A stretch of 37,220 nucleotides of DNA from a virus, in IMG/VR virus record IMGVR_UViG_3300033151_000213, positions 1 through 37,220 of that record; one strand, given 5' to 3'. The notes beneath the pieces are model-generated. The model made no database searches. It was not told the DNA's origin and saw only the letters and a program-made list of their open reading frames with translations. Below are positions 21,131 through 28,918 of this stretch, in pieces (positions within the stretch are counted from its first letter, which is position 1; each line of letters starts with the position of its first letter). A program made the position numbers and the translations under genes.

Positions 21131-21149
21131 GGTGTTCCTAAACTGCCTA

Positions 21150-21179
21150 TTGACAGTGGAGATCATAAGGGCTTATAGT
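21150..21179 (+). promoter_or_regulatory. Rightward sigma70 promoter for the replication operon
   Basis: Perfect -35 TTGACA (21150-21155), an 18-base spacer and TATAGT (21174-21179); TTATAG with 17 bases is the alternative -10. A GGAG site precedes the ATG at 21214. It should drive the DUF2800 nuclease, DUF2815 and polymerase genes. Confidence 0.7.
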
Positions 21180-21191
21180 CGTCAATGTCAA
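21162..21191 (-). promoter_or_regulatory. Leftward sigma70 promoter for the helicase operon
   Basis: On the minus strand, a perfect -35 TTGACA (21191-21186), an 18-base spacer and TATGAT (21167-21162). It overlaps the rightward promoter almost completely, so the two probably compete for polymerase. Confidence 0.65.
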
Positions 21192-21213
21192 CAACCGACA
21201 CGGAGTAAATGCA

Positions 21214-21927
21214 ATGAGAATACGAATAGAATTTGACGACTCGAATAAAAAGCTAGCCAAGGCTATCGGCCTGGGCCTGGCCTACTACGCGGATCCAGCC
21301 GCCGCCCTTAAGCTGATCCCTATCGAGGGTAAGCCGGCCGACGAGGATACCCCCATAGAGACCGCCGCAGTCACGGAAACCGTTACAGACGAGCCGGTGA
21401 TCGGTACCTCCGGTGGAGAGCCCGCAGACCTGCCCGACGAACGACAGGCCGAGCCGGTTAAGACGATCACGCCAGACAACAAAGGGCCCGAACTGATCCC
21501 ACCAGGACCGGTCGAGACCGACGAGCACGGGGTCCCCTTCGACGCGGCGTTCTGTGTTAAGTCCGATAAGCCGTTCTACGCGACCGGCCCCCGTACTGGC
21601 CAGTGGAAAAAGAAACGAGGGACAGACCAGGACGAGTACGATCTCTGGTACGACGGCCAGCGGCCGACTAATAACGCCGCCGCGGATCCCGAGAAAAAAG
21701 TCGACACGGCCGCAGCGTTCGCTACCGAGCCGGCCGCCGCTACGACGGATCTCCCCACCACCCCGGGCGACCTTATGAAATGGTGCGCGGAACAGACCGC
21801 CGCCGGCGCCATGACGACCGAGCAGGTTACCGCGGCGTACGCGGCCTGTGGTATCACCGTCGCCGATATGTTCGGGGCCGAAGGCGAGACCCACGTCCAG
21901 GCGATCCTGGCCGAGCTCACGAAATGA
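21214..21927 (+). CDS. Hypothetical protein of the phage DUF2800/DUF2815 replication module
   Basis: 237 residues. Residues 1-35 form a small basic domain (RIRIEFDDSNKKLAKAIGLGLAYY). A long acidic disordered linker follows, then DEHGVPFDAAFCVKSDKPFYATGPRTGQWKKKRGTDQDEYDLWYDG, a conserved-looking segment with basic patch that I associate with proteins found next to DUF2800 genes. The C-terminus is a small helical domain. Function is not known; gene order suggests a replication or recombination accessory. First gene after the strong rightward promoter. Confidence 0.6.
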   Translation: MRIRIEFDDSNKKLAKAIGLGLAYYADPAAALKLIPIEGKPADEDTPIETAAVTETVTDEPVIGTSGGEPADLPDERQAEPVKTITPDNKGPELIPPGPVETDEHGVPFDAAFCVKSDKPFYATGPRTGQWKKKRGTDQDEYDLWYDGQRPTNNAAADPEKKVDTAAAFATEPAAATTDLPTTPGDLMKWCAEQTAAGAMTTEQVTAAYAACGITVADMFGAEGETHVQAILAELTK

Positions 21928-23096
21928 TCACAGAACACGCCCCCCTCGCCCCTAGCAGTGCTGGTCAGTGGGGTAAGTGTTCGGGCTCGGTGGTCGCTAA
22001 CCGGGACGCCCCCGACCTGGTGTCGGAACGTGCCGAGAGCGGCACCGCGTCACACTGGGTCGCCGAGCAACTATTCGAGGCCAGCCATAAAGGCCCCCGG
22101 GTTACGCCGGAGAACTGGCTCGGCCAGACTGCCCCTAACGGCGTCGTGATCGACGAGGAGATGATCGAGGGCGCTACGGCGTACTACGACGACGTGCTCC
22201 GGATCTATAACGAGGTCGAGGATCCTGGCGGAGAACAGCTGTTTATAGAGAAGCGGGTCCATATGCCGCATATCCACCCGGATAACTGGGGCACTCTGGA
22301 CGCGGCCCTGTGGGTCCCGACCACCGATACCCTGTATATCTGGGACTACAAGTTCGGCCACCGGGAAGTCGACGCCGTTCTTAACCTGCAGCTGATCGAC
22401 TACACGGCCGGCATTATGCAAGAGTGCCACCTTATGAACACGACGACTAAAGTCGTTATGAGGGTGGTCCAGCCGTTCTGTTATCACGCGCCCGAACCGA
22501 TCCGGGAGTGGGTTACGACTGTCCAGGATCTACAGTTCTGGTGGGGTAAGCTGAGAGATAAGGCTAAGCAGGCCCTCGGCGATAACCCTCTTATGTCCTC
22601 CGGCACCCACTGTCGGGACTGTGCCGCGATAGCCCGCTGTAGGACCGCTAAGAGGACCAGCTATAGCGTAATCCAGTACGCGAACGAACCGTACGAGATA
22701 AACTCGCTCGACGGTGCGGATCTGGCGGCCGAACGTCACATACTCGAGACTGGCTTACGTATCATTAAGGCCCGCCTGGAGGCCGTAGACGACCAGCTAC
22801 ACGCGAACATAGCCTCGGGCGACATATCCTCGGGGCTGACCATTAAAGTAGGCCAGGGGCGCCTCGGCTGGTCCGCACCTGTAGACGTAGTTCTCGCCCT
22901 GGGTAGCCAGTTCGGCGCCGACCTGTCTAAGTCGGCCACCGTGACCCCCACCCAGGCGGTTAAGTTAGTACCTAGTCCGTTACGGAGTGCCTTTAGACAG
23001 GTCCTCCCGACGTTAACCTCGCGCCCGTCCACCGGTCTAAAGCTGATCCCAGCCGACGACAGTCCGGCGGCCCGCGCCTTTAAGAGCAAGGAGTAA
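21924..23096 (+). CDS. DUF2800 family PD-(D/E)XK nuclease
   Basis: 390 residues from the ATG at 21924, which overlaps the upstream stop by 4 bases; longer frames upstream are spurious. The fold is RecB/Cas4-like: AESGTASHWVAEQ (His44), NWGTLDAALW (Asp126) and TLYIWDYKFG (Asp141, Lys143) are the nuclease motifs, followed by a helix LNLQLIDYTAGIM. Two Cys pairs at CRDCAAIARC could bind a metal cluster, although the pattern is incomplete for an Fe-S cluster. DUF2800 nucleases stand beside DUF2815 ssDNA-binding proteins in many phages and are thought to act in recombination or end processing. Confidence 0.85.
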   Translation: MITEHAPLAPSSAGQWGKCSGSVVANRDAPDLVSERAESGTASHWVAEQLFEASHKGPRVTPENWLGQTAPNGVVIDEEMIEGATAYYDDVLRIYNEVEDPGGEQLFIEKRVHMPHIHPDNWGTLDAALWVPTTDTLYIWDYKFGHREVDAVLNLQLIDYTAGIMQECHLMNTTTKVVMRVVQPFCYHAPEPIREWVTTVQDLQFWWGKLRDKAKQALGDNPLMSSGTHCRDCAAIARCRTAKRTSYSVIQYANEPYEINSLDGADLAAERHILETGLRIIKARLEAVDDQLHANIASGDISSGLTIKVGQGRLGWSAPVDVVLALGSQFGADLSKSATVTPTQAVKLVPSPLRSAFRQVLPTLTSRPSTGLKLIPADDSPAARAFKSKE

Positions 23097-23101
23097 TAGT
23101 T

Positions 23102-23827
23102 ATGCCACGTTTCGATGATAAGCATGTAATGATAACCGGCTGTACGGTGGTCTGGGACGGCGTTACGCGTCCCGATACAGACCCCCAGACCGGTAAGGTC
23201 AAGTACACCCTAAAGGTCGTTATACCGCCTCAGAGCCCCGACCTGGCCCTGTACCAGGTACTCGCCCAGGAGACCCTCCAGGCCTCCAAGTTCCGCGGCG
23301 TGTTACCGCCGGGCGGCCTTATGCCGATCGGCCAGACAAAGCCGGGCGAGTTTAATAACCTGTTCCCCGGTCATGCCGTGGTTAGTGCTAAAACATTTTT
23401 CGCTCCGGACGTCTACGACGAGGCCGGCGCTAAAATGGATCCTATGCAGTACGCGCCGAGTATCTACCCTGGCCAGCGGGTCGACGTCCTCCTCCACTGC
23501 TACGACTACGATAAAATGGGTAACCAGGGAGTAGCGGCCGGCCTCGACGGCCTGCGGATCGTAGCCAGTGCCGCGGCGCCTAAGCTCGATATCGGGACCG
23601 GTGGCGTCGACACGGCCGCGGCGTTCGCAGCACCCGGCGCACCTGTAGCGGCGGCCGCTGTGCCCGTACCTGCTATGCCCGCCGCCGCTGTACCGGCACC
23701 CGTGCCCGCTGGCTACCCGGCCCAGGCGAGTAACTACTTACCGCCGGCGCCAGGCGTACCGGCACCCGCGGCACCGGGAACCATAACCGGCTACGACCCG
23801 GCCACCGGGGCACCGATCTACCAGTAA
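23102..23827 (+). CDS. DUF2815 ssDNA-binding protein
   Basis: 241 residues. The N-terminal 165 residues match DUF2815, an OB-fold single-strand DNA-binding family: GKVKYTLKVVIPPQSPD, MPIGQTKPGEFNNLFPGHAVVSAKTFFAPDVYDE, YPGQRVDVLLHCYDYDKMGNQGVAAGL. A long Ala/Pro tail with an acidic-poor end (PATGAPIYQ) follows, as in many ssDNA-binding proteins that contact partners through disordered tails. It lies between the DUF2800 nuclease and the polymerase gene. The tail DNA is repetitive in codon choice (GCX/CCX) but not an exact repeat. Confidence 0.82.
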   Translation: MPRFDDKHVMITGCTVVWDGVTRPDTDPQTGKVKYTLKVVIPPQSPDLALYQVLAQETLQASKFRGVLPPGGLMPIGQTKPGEFNNLFPGHAVVSAKTFFAPDVYDEAGAKMDPMQYAPSIYPGQRVDVLLHCYDYDKMGNQGVAAGLDGLRIVASAAAPKLDIGTGGVDTAAAFAAPGAPVAAAAVPVPAMPAAAVPAPVPAGYPAQASNYLPPAPGVPAPAAPGTITGYDPATGAPIYQ

Positions 23828-23842
23828 TACGTCGCCACCACC

Positions 23843-23864
23843 GGGCCGGCCTTCGGGTCGGCCC
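23843..23864 (+). terminator. Stable hairpin with UUCG tetraloop after the DUF2815 gene
   Basis: A 9-bp stem with one G-U pair closed by a C(UUCG)G tetraloop, 15 bases after the DUF2815 stop. There is no run of U after it, so it may protect the 3' end of the upstream message or reduce read-through rather than terminate fully. It separates the abundant ssDNA-binding gene from the HNH gene. Confidence 0.45.
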
Positions 23865-23882
23865 ACTTCTAAGGACGCCGAT

Positions 23883-24374
23883 ATGTTGACCCAGGCCAGA
23901 CTTAAAGAACTACTACACTATTTCCCCGTGGAGGGGATATTCGTGTGGCGCGTGTCGAGGGGCCGAGTAGCCGCGGGAAGTTTAGCGGGGCACCCGCACA
24001 CCGGGGGGTACTTGCGGGTCAAAATAGATCGTAAGGATTACCTGGCGCACCGTCTGGCATATCTATACATGAAAGGGTGGATGCCTGTCGAAGTCGACCA
24101 CGAGGATCATATTCGGGATAACAATAGTTGGGGGAACCTAAAGCCCGCGACACATATAATTAACGGACGGAACAAAGCCCTGACCTCAACTAACACTAGC
24201 GGAGTGTGCGGGGTCCACTGGGATAAAAGCCGGGGTAAGTGGCAGGCGGGGGCCATGGTTGACGGCAAAACCATACACCTCGGACGTTTCGATAAGTTCG
24301 AGGACGCGGTGGCCGCACGTAAAGCCGCGGACATAAAATACGGCTTTCACCCGAACCACGGTAAGTCGTCGTGA
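23883..24374 (+). CDS. HNH homing endonuclease with AP2 domain (copy 1)
   Basis: 163 residues. N-terminal adaptor (LTQARLKELLHYFPVEGIFVWR), then an HNH_3-type core AHRLAYLYMKG and VEVDHEDHIRDNNSWGNLKPAT with Asp72-His73, His76, Asn81 and Asn85, then an AP2-like DNA-binding domain from about 105 (GVCGVHWDKSRGKWQAGAMV, then HLGRFDKFEDAVAARKAA). Free-standing HNH-AP2 genes are selfish elements that cut phage DNA lacking them. It abuts the polymerase gene with a 4-base overlap (GTGA), and a paralog sits on the polymerase gene's other side. Confidence 0.85.
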   Translation: MLTQARLKELLHYFPVEGIFVWRVSRGRVAAGSLAGHPHTGGYLRVKIDRKDYLAHRLAYLYMKGWMPVEVDHEDHIRDNNSWGNLKPATHIINGRNKALTSTNTSGVCGVHWDKSRGKWQAGAMVDGKTIHLGRFDKFEDAVAARKAADIKYGFHPNHGKSS

Positions 24375-26599
24375 AAGTTACCCTAGATTTTGAGACCTAC
24401 AGCGAAGCGGGCTTCTACCTGGCCCCAGACGGCAAGATCCGCGGCTCGGCCCCAGACGGTAAGGGTGGCCTCCCGGTGGTGGGTCTCCCCGTCTACGCGG
24501 CGCACCCATCGACCGAGATACTGTGCCTGTCGTATAACATGCACGACTGGTATGGCCTGACCCAGATCTGGGTACCAGGGACGCCACCCCCACAGCCACT
24601 CCTCGACCACATAGCAGCCGGCGGCTCGATCAGTGCGTGGAACGTAACATTTGAGTACTACATATACAACCTGGTGGGAGTACGTAAATACGGTTGGCCC
24701 CCCTTGCTCCTCGAGGCCTGCTCTTGTGACATGGCGAAGGCCCGGCGCTACAGCCTGCCAGGATCCCTGGCCAACGTCGCCAAAGTCCTGGGCACCGCGC
24801 CGAAGGATCCGGAGGGCGGCCGACTCATTCAAAAGTTAACCCGACCCCATACCCCAACTAAACACCGGGCGGAGATCCGCTGGACCCCCTCCACGGCCTG
24901 GCCAGACTTCGTTAAGCTGTATAAATACTGCGACCAGGACGTCTACGCCGAAGACGAGGTTAGCCGCCTTATACCGGAGCTCACGGCCGACGAGCGGGCG
25001 GTCTGGCTGGTCGACCAGCGGGTTAACGCCCGCGGCGTCCAGGTGGATCTCGTAACCCTCGAGGCTATGCTCTCGATCCTCTCCCAGGTCGAGGACAAAT
25101 ATAACGCCGAGCTGTGCACCTTAACCGGTGGCGCGGTCCAGACCTCGACCCAGCTCCCGGCGCTAAAGGCCTGGCTGGCCGGCCAGGGGTGGCACCTACC
25201 GAGCATAACAAAAACCATACTCGAGGATACCCTGGACGACCCGGCCCTGGTCGGTCTCGCCCGCCGGGCTCTCGAGATCCGCCAGCTCCTCGGATCCGCG
25301 AACATTAAAAAGCTGCATAAATTCAAGCTGCAGACCTCCGACGACGGCCGGCTACGGGGCCAGTATATGTATAACGGCGCCGACCGTACCGGGCGGTTCT
25401 CGGCCGGCGGCGTGCAGCTGCAGAACATGACCGGCGACGGTCCCGACTCGTACGTCTGTAGCGAGTGCGAGGGGATCTTCGGGCTCCACCCGCCTGGTAC
25501 GTGCCCCCGTTGTGGCCAGTGGGCCGGCCTGATCGAGAAGCGGAACGACTGGGACGTCGAGTCGGCCACCGCGGCGATCGCGGATATCCGGAGCGGGGAC
25601 CTGGCCACCGTCGAGAGGTACTGGGGCGACGACGTTATGTCGGTGCTGTGTGGCTGCCTGCGGGCCCTGTTAACCGCGAAGCCCGGCCACGAGTTGATCT
25701 GTGTAGACTTTAGCGCCATAGAGGCCGTCGTGGCCGCCTGCCTGGCCCGGTGCCAGTGGCGTATCGACGTGTTTACGTCCGGGCGCGACATATACCTGGA
25801 GTCAATAGGCAGAATGACCGGCACAAAATACTCGGACTACGAGGCGCACCGGGTCGCGCACGGATCCCACCACTCCGATCGTAAACGTGGAAAAGTTGCC
25901 GAGCTGGCCGGCGCCTACGGTTGCTGGCTGGTGGGGTGGAAAGAGTTCGGAGCGGACGAGTATTACGAAAACGACGACGAGCTCAAAGCCGCCATACTTA
26001 AATGGCGTGAGGACTCCCCCGAGATCGTCGAGATGTGGGGCGGTCAGTACCGCTGGTGTGGCCCCGGTAAATGGGACTATCGGCCCGAACGGTTCGGCCT
26101 CGAGGGGGCGGTTATTGAGGCTATCCTTAACCCAGGTAAATGTTTCGCGCATATAGATATTGCATATACCCTCCGCGACGACGTCCTGTACTGCCGCCTT
26201 CCGTCTGGCCGATTCCTGTATTATCACCGGCCCCGGCTGGCCGTGGTGCGCGACAAACTCAACCGGGGCGACTGCTACCAGATCACCTTCGAGGGATACA
26301 ATTCGAACAGCCAGAAAGGCCCTATAGGCTGGTCTCGTATGGAGACGTGGGGGTCTAAATTATTTGAAAATGTATGCCAGGGGACAGCCCTCGATATCCA
26401 GGCCGGCGCTATGGTGCGGTGCGATAAAACGATATACCCTGTCGTTATGCACCTACATGATGAACTGACCGCCGAGGTACCCATAGGTATAGGCTCAGTC
26501 GAGCATATGACCGAACTAATGGTAGAACGGCCCGAGTGGGCCTCCTGGTGGCCGATACGGGCCGACGGTTGGCGCGGGGTCAGATACAGAAAGGGCTAG
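24371..26599 (+). CDS. Family A DNA polymerase with 3'-5' exonuclease
   Basis: 742 residues from GTG. Exonuclease motifs: LDFETYSE (Asp6, Glu8), SAWNVTFEYY (Exo II), YCDQDVYAE (Exo III). Polymerase motif A ICVDFSAIEA (Asp446), motif B KRGKVAELAGAYG, motif C VMHLHDELTAEV (His696-Asp697-Glu698). Between the thumb region and motif A is an insert with two Cys pairs (Cys363, Cys366, Cys378, Cys381; CxxC-N11-CxxC) that looks like a zinc ribbon, not usual for this family. With the primase-helicase and ssDNA-binding protein it makes up the phage replisome. All catalytic motifs are intact. Confidence 0.9.
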   Translation: MKVTLDFETYSEAGFYLAPDGKIRGSAPDGKGGLPVVGLPVYAAHPSTEILCLSYNMHDWYGLTQIWVPGTPPPQPLLDHIAAGGSISAWNVTFEYYIYNLVGVRKYGWPPLLLEACSCDMAKARRYSLPGSLANVAKVLGTAPKDPEGGRLIQKLTRPHTPTKHRAEIRWTPSTAWPDFVKLYKYCDQDVYAEDEVSRLIPELTADERAVWLVDQRVNARGVQVDLVTLEAMLSILSQVEDKYNAELCTLTGGAVQTSTQLPALKAWLAGQGWHLPSITKTILEDTLDDPALVGLARRALEIRQLLGSANIKKLHKFKLQTSDDGRLRGQYMYNGADRTGRFSAGGVQLQNMTGDGPDSYVCSECEGIFGLHPPGTCPRCGQWAGLIEKRNDWDVESATAAIADIRSGDLATVERYWGDDVMSVLCGCLRALLTAKPGHELICVDFSAIEAVVAACLARCQWRIDVFTSGRDIYLESIGRMTGTKYSDYEAHRVAHGSHHSDRKRGKVAELAGAYGCWLVGWKEFGADEYYENDDELKAAILKWREDSPEIVEMWGGQYRWCGPGKWDYRPERFGLEGAVIEAILNPGKCFAHIDIAYTLRDDVLYCRLPSGRFLYYHRPRLAVVRDKLNRGDCYQITFEGYNSNSQKGPIGWSRMETWGSKLFENVCQGTALDIQAGAMVRCDKTIYPVVMHLHDELTAEVPIGIGSVEHMTELMVERPEWASWWPIRADGWRGVRYRKG

Positions 26600-26619
26600 G
26601 TCATGCTAAGATACGAAAA

Positions 26620-26639
26620 CGGCCCGCGCTAACGGGCCG
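26620..26639. repeat. GC hairpin between polymerase and second HNH gene
   Basis: Perfect 7-bp stem CGGCCCG/CGGGCCG with a 6-base loop, 20 bases after the polymerase stop and 32 bases before the HNH gene. No U-tract follows. It may mark the end of the polymerase message or be a leftover of the endonuclease gene insertion. Confidence 0.4.
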
Positions 26640-26671
26640 CCCTCAAATCAGAACAGCGAGGTAACGCCGTA

Positions 26672-27184
26672 ATGACTGCGAAGATTTTAACACAAGACCA
26701 CCTAAAATCGTTACTCCACTACGCCCCCGATACTGGCGTATTTACTCGTCGGGTCACGGTAAACTATAACGCCGTGCAGGGCGACAAAGCTGGTAGCCTG
26801 AACGACCGGGGGTATCTGGTTATCCAGATCAACAGGGTACCCCATAAAGCCCACCGTCTCGCTTTTCTGTATATGACCGGGGACGTCCCGAAAGAGGTGG
26901 ACCACGTCAACCACATTAAAGACGACAACCGGTGGGCGAACCTCAGACCGGCAGACCGTACGGTAAACAATCGAAACACGTCACTCCGAAAAGATAACGC
27001 CAGTGGGTGCGTCGGTGTTCACCAGGACAGCCCGTCTGGTAAGTGGATCGCCCAGATTAATATCGACGGGAGACGCACTTACCTGGGCCGTTTCGACTCA
27101 ATGATAGAGGCGGTCTCCGTACGTCAAGCGGCGGCCGAACGGCACGGGTACCACCCGCTACACGGAGGGGCCCGCCATGGCTAA
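26672..27184 (+). CDS. HNH homing endonuclease with AP2 domain (copy 2)
   Basis: 170 residues, closely similar to the HNH protein at 23883 over its whole length by eye. Shared segments include LTQ-x-x-LK-x-LLHY, AHRLAFLYMTG, VDHVNHIKDDNRWANLRPAD (HNH core) and the AP2 part SGCVGVHQDSPSGKWIAQI with TYLGRFDSMIEAV. Both catalytic His/Asn positions are kept. The pair brackets the polymerase gene, a known favoured target of homing endonucleases. Amino-acid divergence argues against a very recent duplication. Confidence 0.85.
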   Translation: MTAKILTQDHLKSLLHYAPDTGVFTRRVTVNYNAVQGDKAGSLNDRGYLVIQINRVPHKAHRLAFLYMTGDVPKEVDHVNHIKDDNRWANLRPADRTVNNRNTSLRKDNASGCVGVHQDSPSGKWIAQINIDGRRTYLGRFDSMIEAVSVRQAAAERHGYHPLHGGARHG

Positions 27185-27350
27185 GACTGAGTTCGAGCTG
27201 TTCGAGGAGTGGGCTACGATAAAGCACCACTACCAGACCACCGCCGCTATCGCTCGGTTTAAGTTGTTGCGGAACTCGCGTAACGGCGACAAGCCTGTCC
27301 TGTCCGCGGCCACCATGGCCATGTTAGATAAACGACAGGACGAGGACTAA
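27177..27350 (+). CDS. 57-residue hypothetical protein
   Basis: Overlaps the end of the HNH gene by 8 bases, with GGAGGGG upstream of its ATG. Helical, charged sequence (KTEFELFEEWATIKHHYQTT, then ARFKLLRNSRNGDKPVLSAA). No family recognised. It is the last gene of the rightward replication operon, and its TAA interlocks with the TAG of the convergent sulfotransferase gene. Confidence 0.5.
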   Translation: MAKTEFELFEEWATIKHHYQTTAAIARFKLLRNSRNGDKPVLSAATMAMLDKRQDED

Positions 27351-27871
27351 TACCCGAACCGACTAATAGCCCCCACCTCACTAGCGGCAATTAGGCGCCT
27401 CGACTTGGCGCTTAATTGCGGACCCGGTACTGATTTATTGACGGCCTGCATACGCGGTACGTGGACCCCCACCCAGGCCAGGGCCTGTTCGAGTCCATCT
27501 TCCAGCCTAAATACTTTAATGTATGGCCACGCGATATGGGCCTGGTATAACGCGCCCACGTATCCGGGTCGTCCAGAACAAAGGCGCCATACGAACTCGT
27601 CCAGATCGTCCGACCAGTATCTCTGCAGGTAGCGGTCCTGTGTCGACGGGTTCAACCAGTACGACCGTATCCAGTCCGCCGGGTGACGTACCACGGTAAA
27701 GATACGTCTCGCCGGTCGTCTCGCGGGCATACGGTGTAGAGGGCTGAATATCGCGCAAGACTTACCGAGCGGCATAAGGGCCCCCACCTCGCTACCAGGT
27801 AGGTAGCTCCGGATAGCAGTACCCCCACACTTGGGGATATGAATAAAGGCCCAGCCCCTGCCGATCAGCAC
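27347..27871 (-). CDS. Sulfotransferase family protein
   Basis: 174 residues from a GTG. It shows both PAPS-binding signatures of sulfotransferases: the 5'-phosphosulfate loop HIPKCGGTAIRSYL at residues 11-24 and the 3'-phosphate site FTVVRHPADWIRSYW at about 58-72. The rest (YLQRYWSDDLDEFVWRL, YIKVFRLEDGLEQALAWVGV) follows the usual helical order, ending with a short basic region. It would transfer sulfate from PAPS to a sugar or protein. The target is unknown; it is the last gene of the tail operon, so a virion protein or a host surface glycan is possible. The protein is short compared with cellular enzymes. Confidence 0.8.
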   Translation of the reverse strand: MLIGRGWAFIHIPKCGGTAIRSYLPGSEVGALMPLGKSCAIFSPLHRMPARRPARRIFTVVRHPADWIRSYWLNPSTQDRYLQRYWSDDLDEFVWRLCSGRPGYVGALYQAHIAWPYIKVFRLEDGLEQALAWVGVHVPRMQAVNKSVPGPQLSAKSRRLIAASEVGAISRFGY

Positions 27872-27880
27872 CCCCGAGGC

Positions 27881-28915
27881 CTACCTGGTCTCCCGGATCC
27901 GGAACCGGGCCCGATACTCTGAGTCCAGGCCGTCCCGGTACTCGCCGACCTGGGTCTCCAGGGGATCCTCAAAGAACCCATAGATACTGTAGAAGTTCTG
28001 CCGGGCCGTGAGGTTTAACTGATCGACGGTATACGAGGACACCTCGACCAGGGGGATCGGGTACGGGTTAAGGAGCAAGGGGTAAGACGTGTTCGCCTTA
28101 ATCAGGTCGAAAAAGTTAGGCTTATTGGTCGCCACCACGTCGCCGCTTACGTCGGTTATCTCGGTTCCGATCAGGCTATAATTGTCTATTTTAATAACCT
28201 CACCGGTGGCCCGTTTAACCAGGGTACCGTCCGCGTTAATAGAGCCAAAGTCCCGCGCCACGAACCGCTCTCGCTGGGAGTCTAGCGTCCAGGAGAACGA
28301 CCGCGGGTCTATAACGACCGGGACGTCGACGCCGATAAACAGGTGGCCGACCTGGAGGACCGCGTGGGGCCGGGCTGCCACGTCGGCCGCGGTCCGTACA
28401 ATTTTCATATAGACGGTAGCGGTGGCGCCCGCCGTCGAGACACCCAGGCCGTTAAACATAATGTTAGCCTGGCCGCCGGAGATGATACTCGGCATAGGCG
28501 CCTGACAGAACGTATGGACCGTATCCTCGGAGTTATGGGCATAGCTGATCTGTTCGGCGACGACGGCCGTTATGTTGGCCGACATATGGCAGTTAATATT
28601 CTCCGAGAACTCGGTCGCCAGATCCGGGGACCCGCCGTCGTCCTCGTAAGTTAACAGGCTGCAGCCGATAAAGCCGAGCGACATATCCGAGTTAGCCAGG
28701 TGGGCGCCTTGCTTACTGAAATCAATTTTAACCGCGAAGTCGGAGACGCCCTGGGTGGGTTCGATCGTGGTGTAGTCCGAGAGATCGGGCGCGAATACGC
28801 CGGACCCGTTCTCGATCGTGGCGATATTGTTAAAGCCGACGATCGTACAGGAGGCCCCGATAAAATATGGCTGAGGTACATAACTAATAATACTATTTTG
28901 GTTCGTGTTAGCCAT
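27881..28915 (-). CDS. Tail protein of unknown type
   Basis: 344 residues, beta-rich throughout, with no signal peptide. Recognisable texture: SYVPQPYFIGASCTIVGFNN at the start, a middle part with ISGGQANIMFNGLGVSTAGATATVYMKI, and DPRSFSWTLDSQRERFVARDFGSINADGTLVKR. It begins three bases after the tail hub gene and is followed by the sulfotransferase. Position at the end of the tail operon suggests a tip or fibre-associated protein. I do not recognise a named family. Confidence 0.6.
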   Translation of the reverse strand: MANTNQNSIISYVPQPYFIGASCTIVGFNNIATIENGSGVFAPDLSDYTTIEPTQGVSDFAVKIDFSKQGAHLANSDMSLGFIGCSLLTYEDDGGSPDLATEFSENINCHMSANITAVVAEQISYAHNSEDTVHTFCQAPMPSIISGGQANIMFNGLGVSTAGATATVYMKIVRTAADVAARPHAVLQVGHLFIGVDVPVVIDPRSFSWTLDSQRERFVARDFGSINADGTLVKRATGEVIKIDNYSLIGTEITDVSGDVVATNKPNFFDLIKANTSYPLLLNPYPIPLVEVSSYTVDQLNLTARQNFYSIYGFFEDPLETQVGEYRDGLDSEYRARFRIRETR

Positions 28916-28918
28916 ATC

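Noticed and set aside
21780-21923. Longer N-terminus for the DUF2800 nuclease.
   Set aside because: The extension is Arg-rich out-of-frame reading of the upstream gene; the ATGA overlap at 21924 gives the family-like start.
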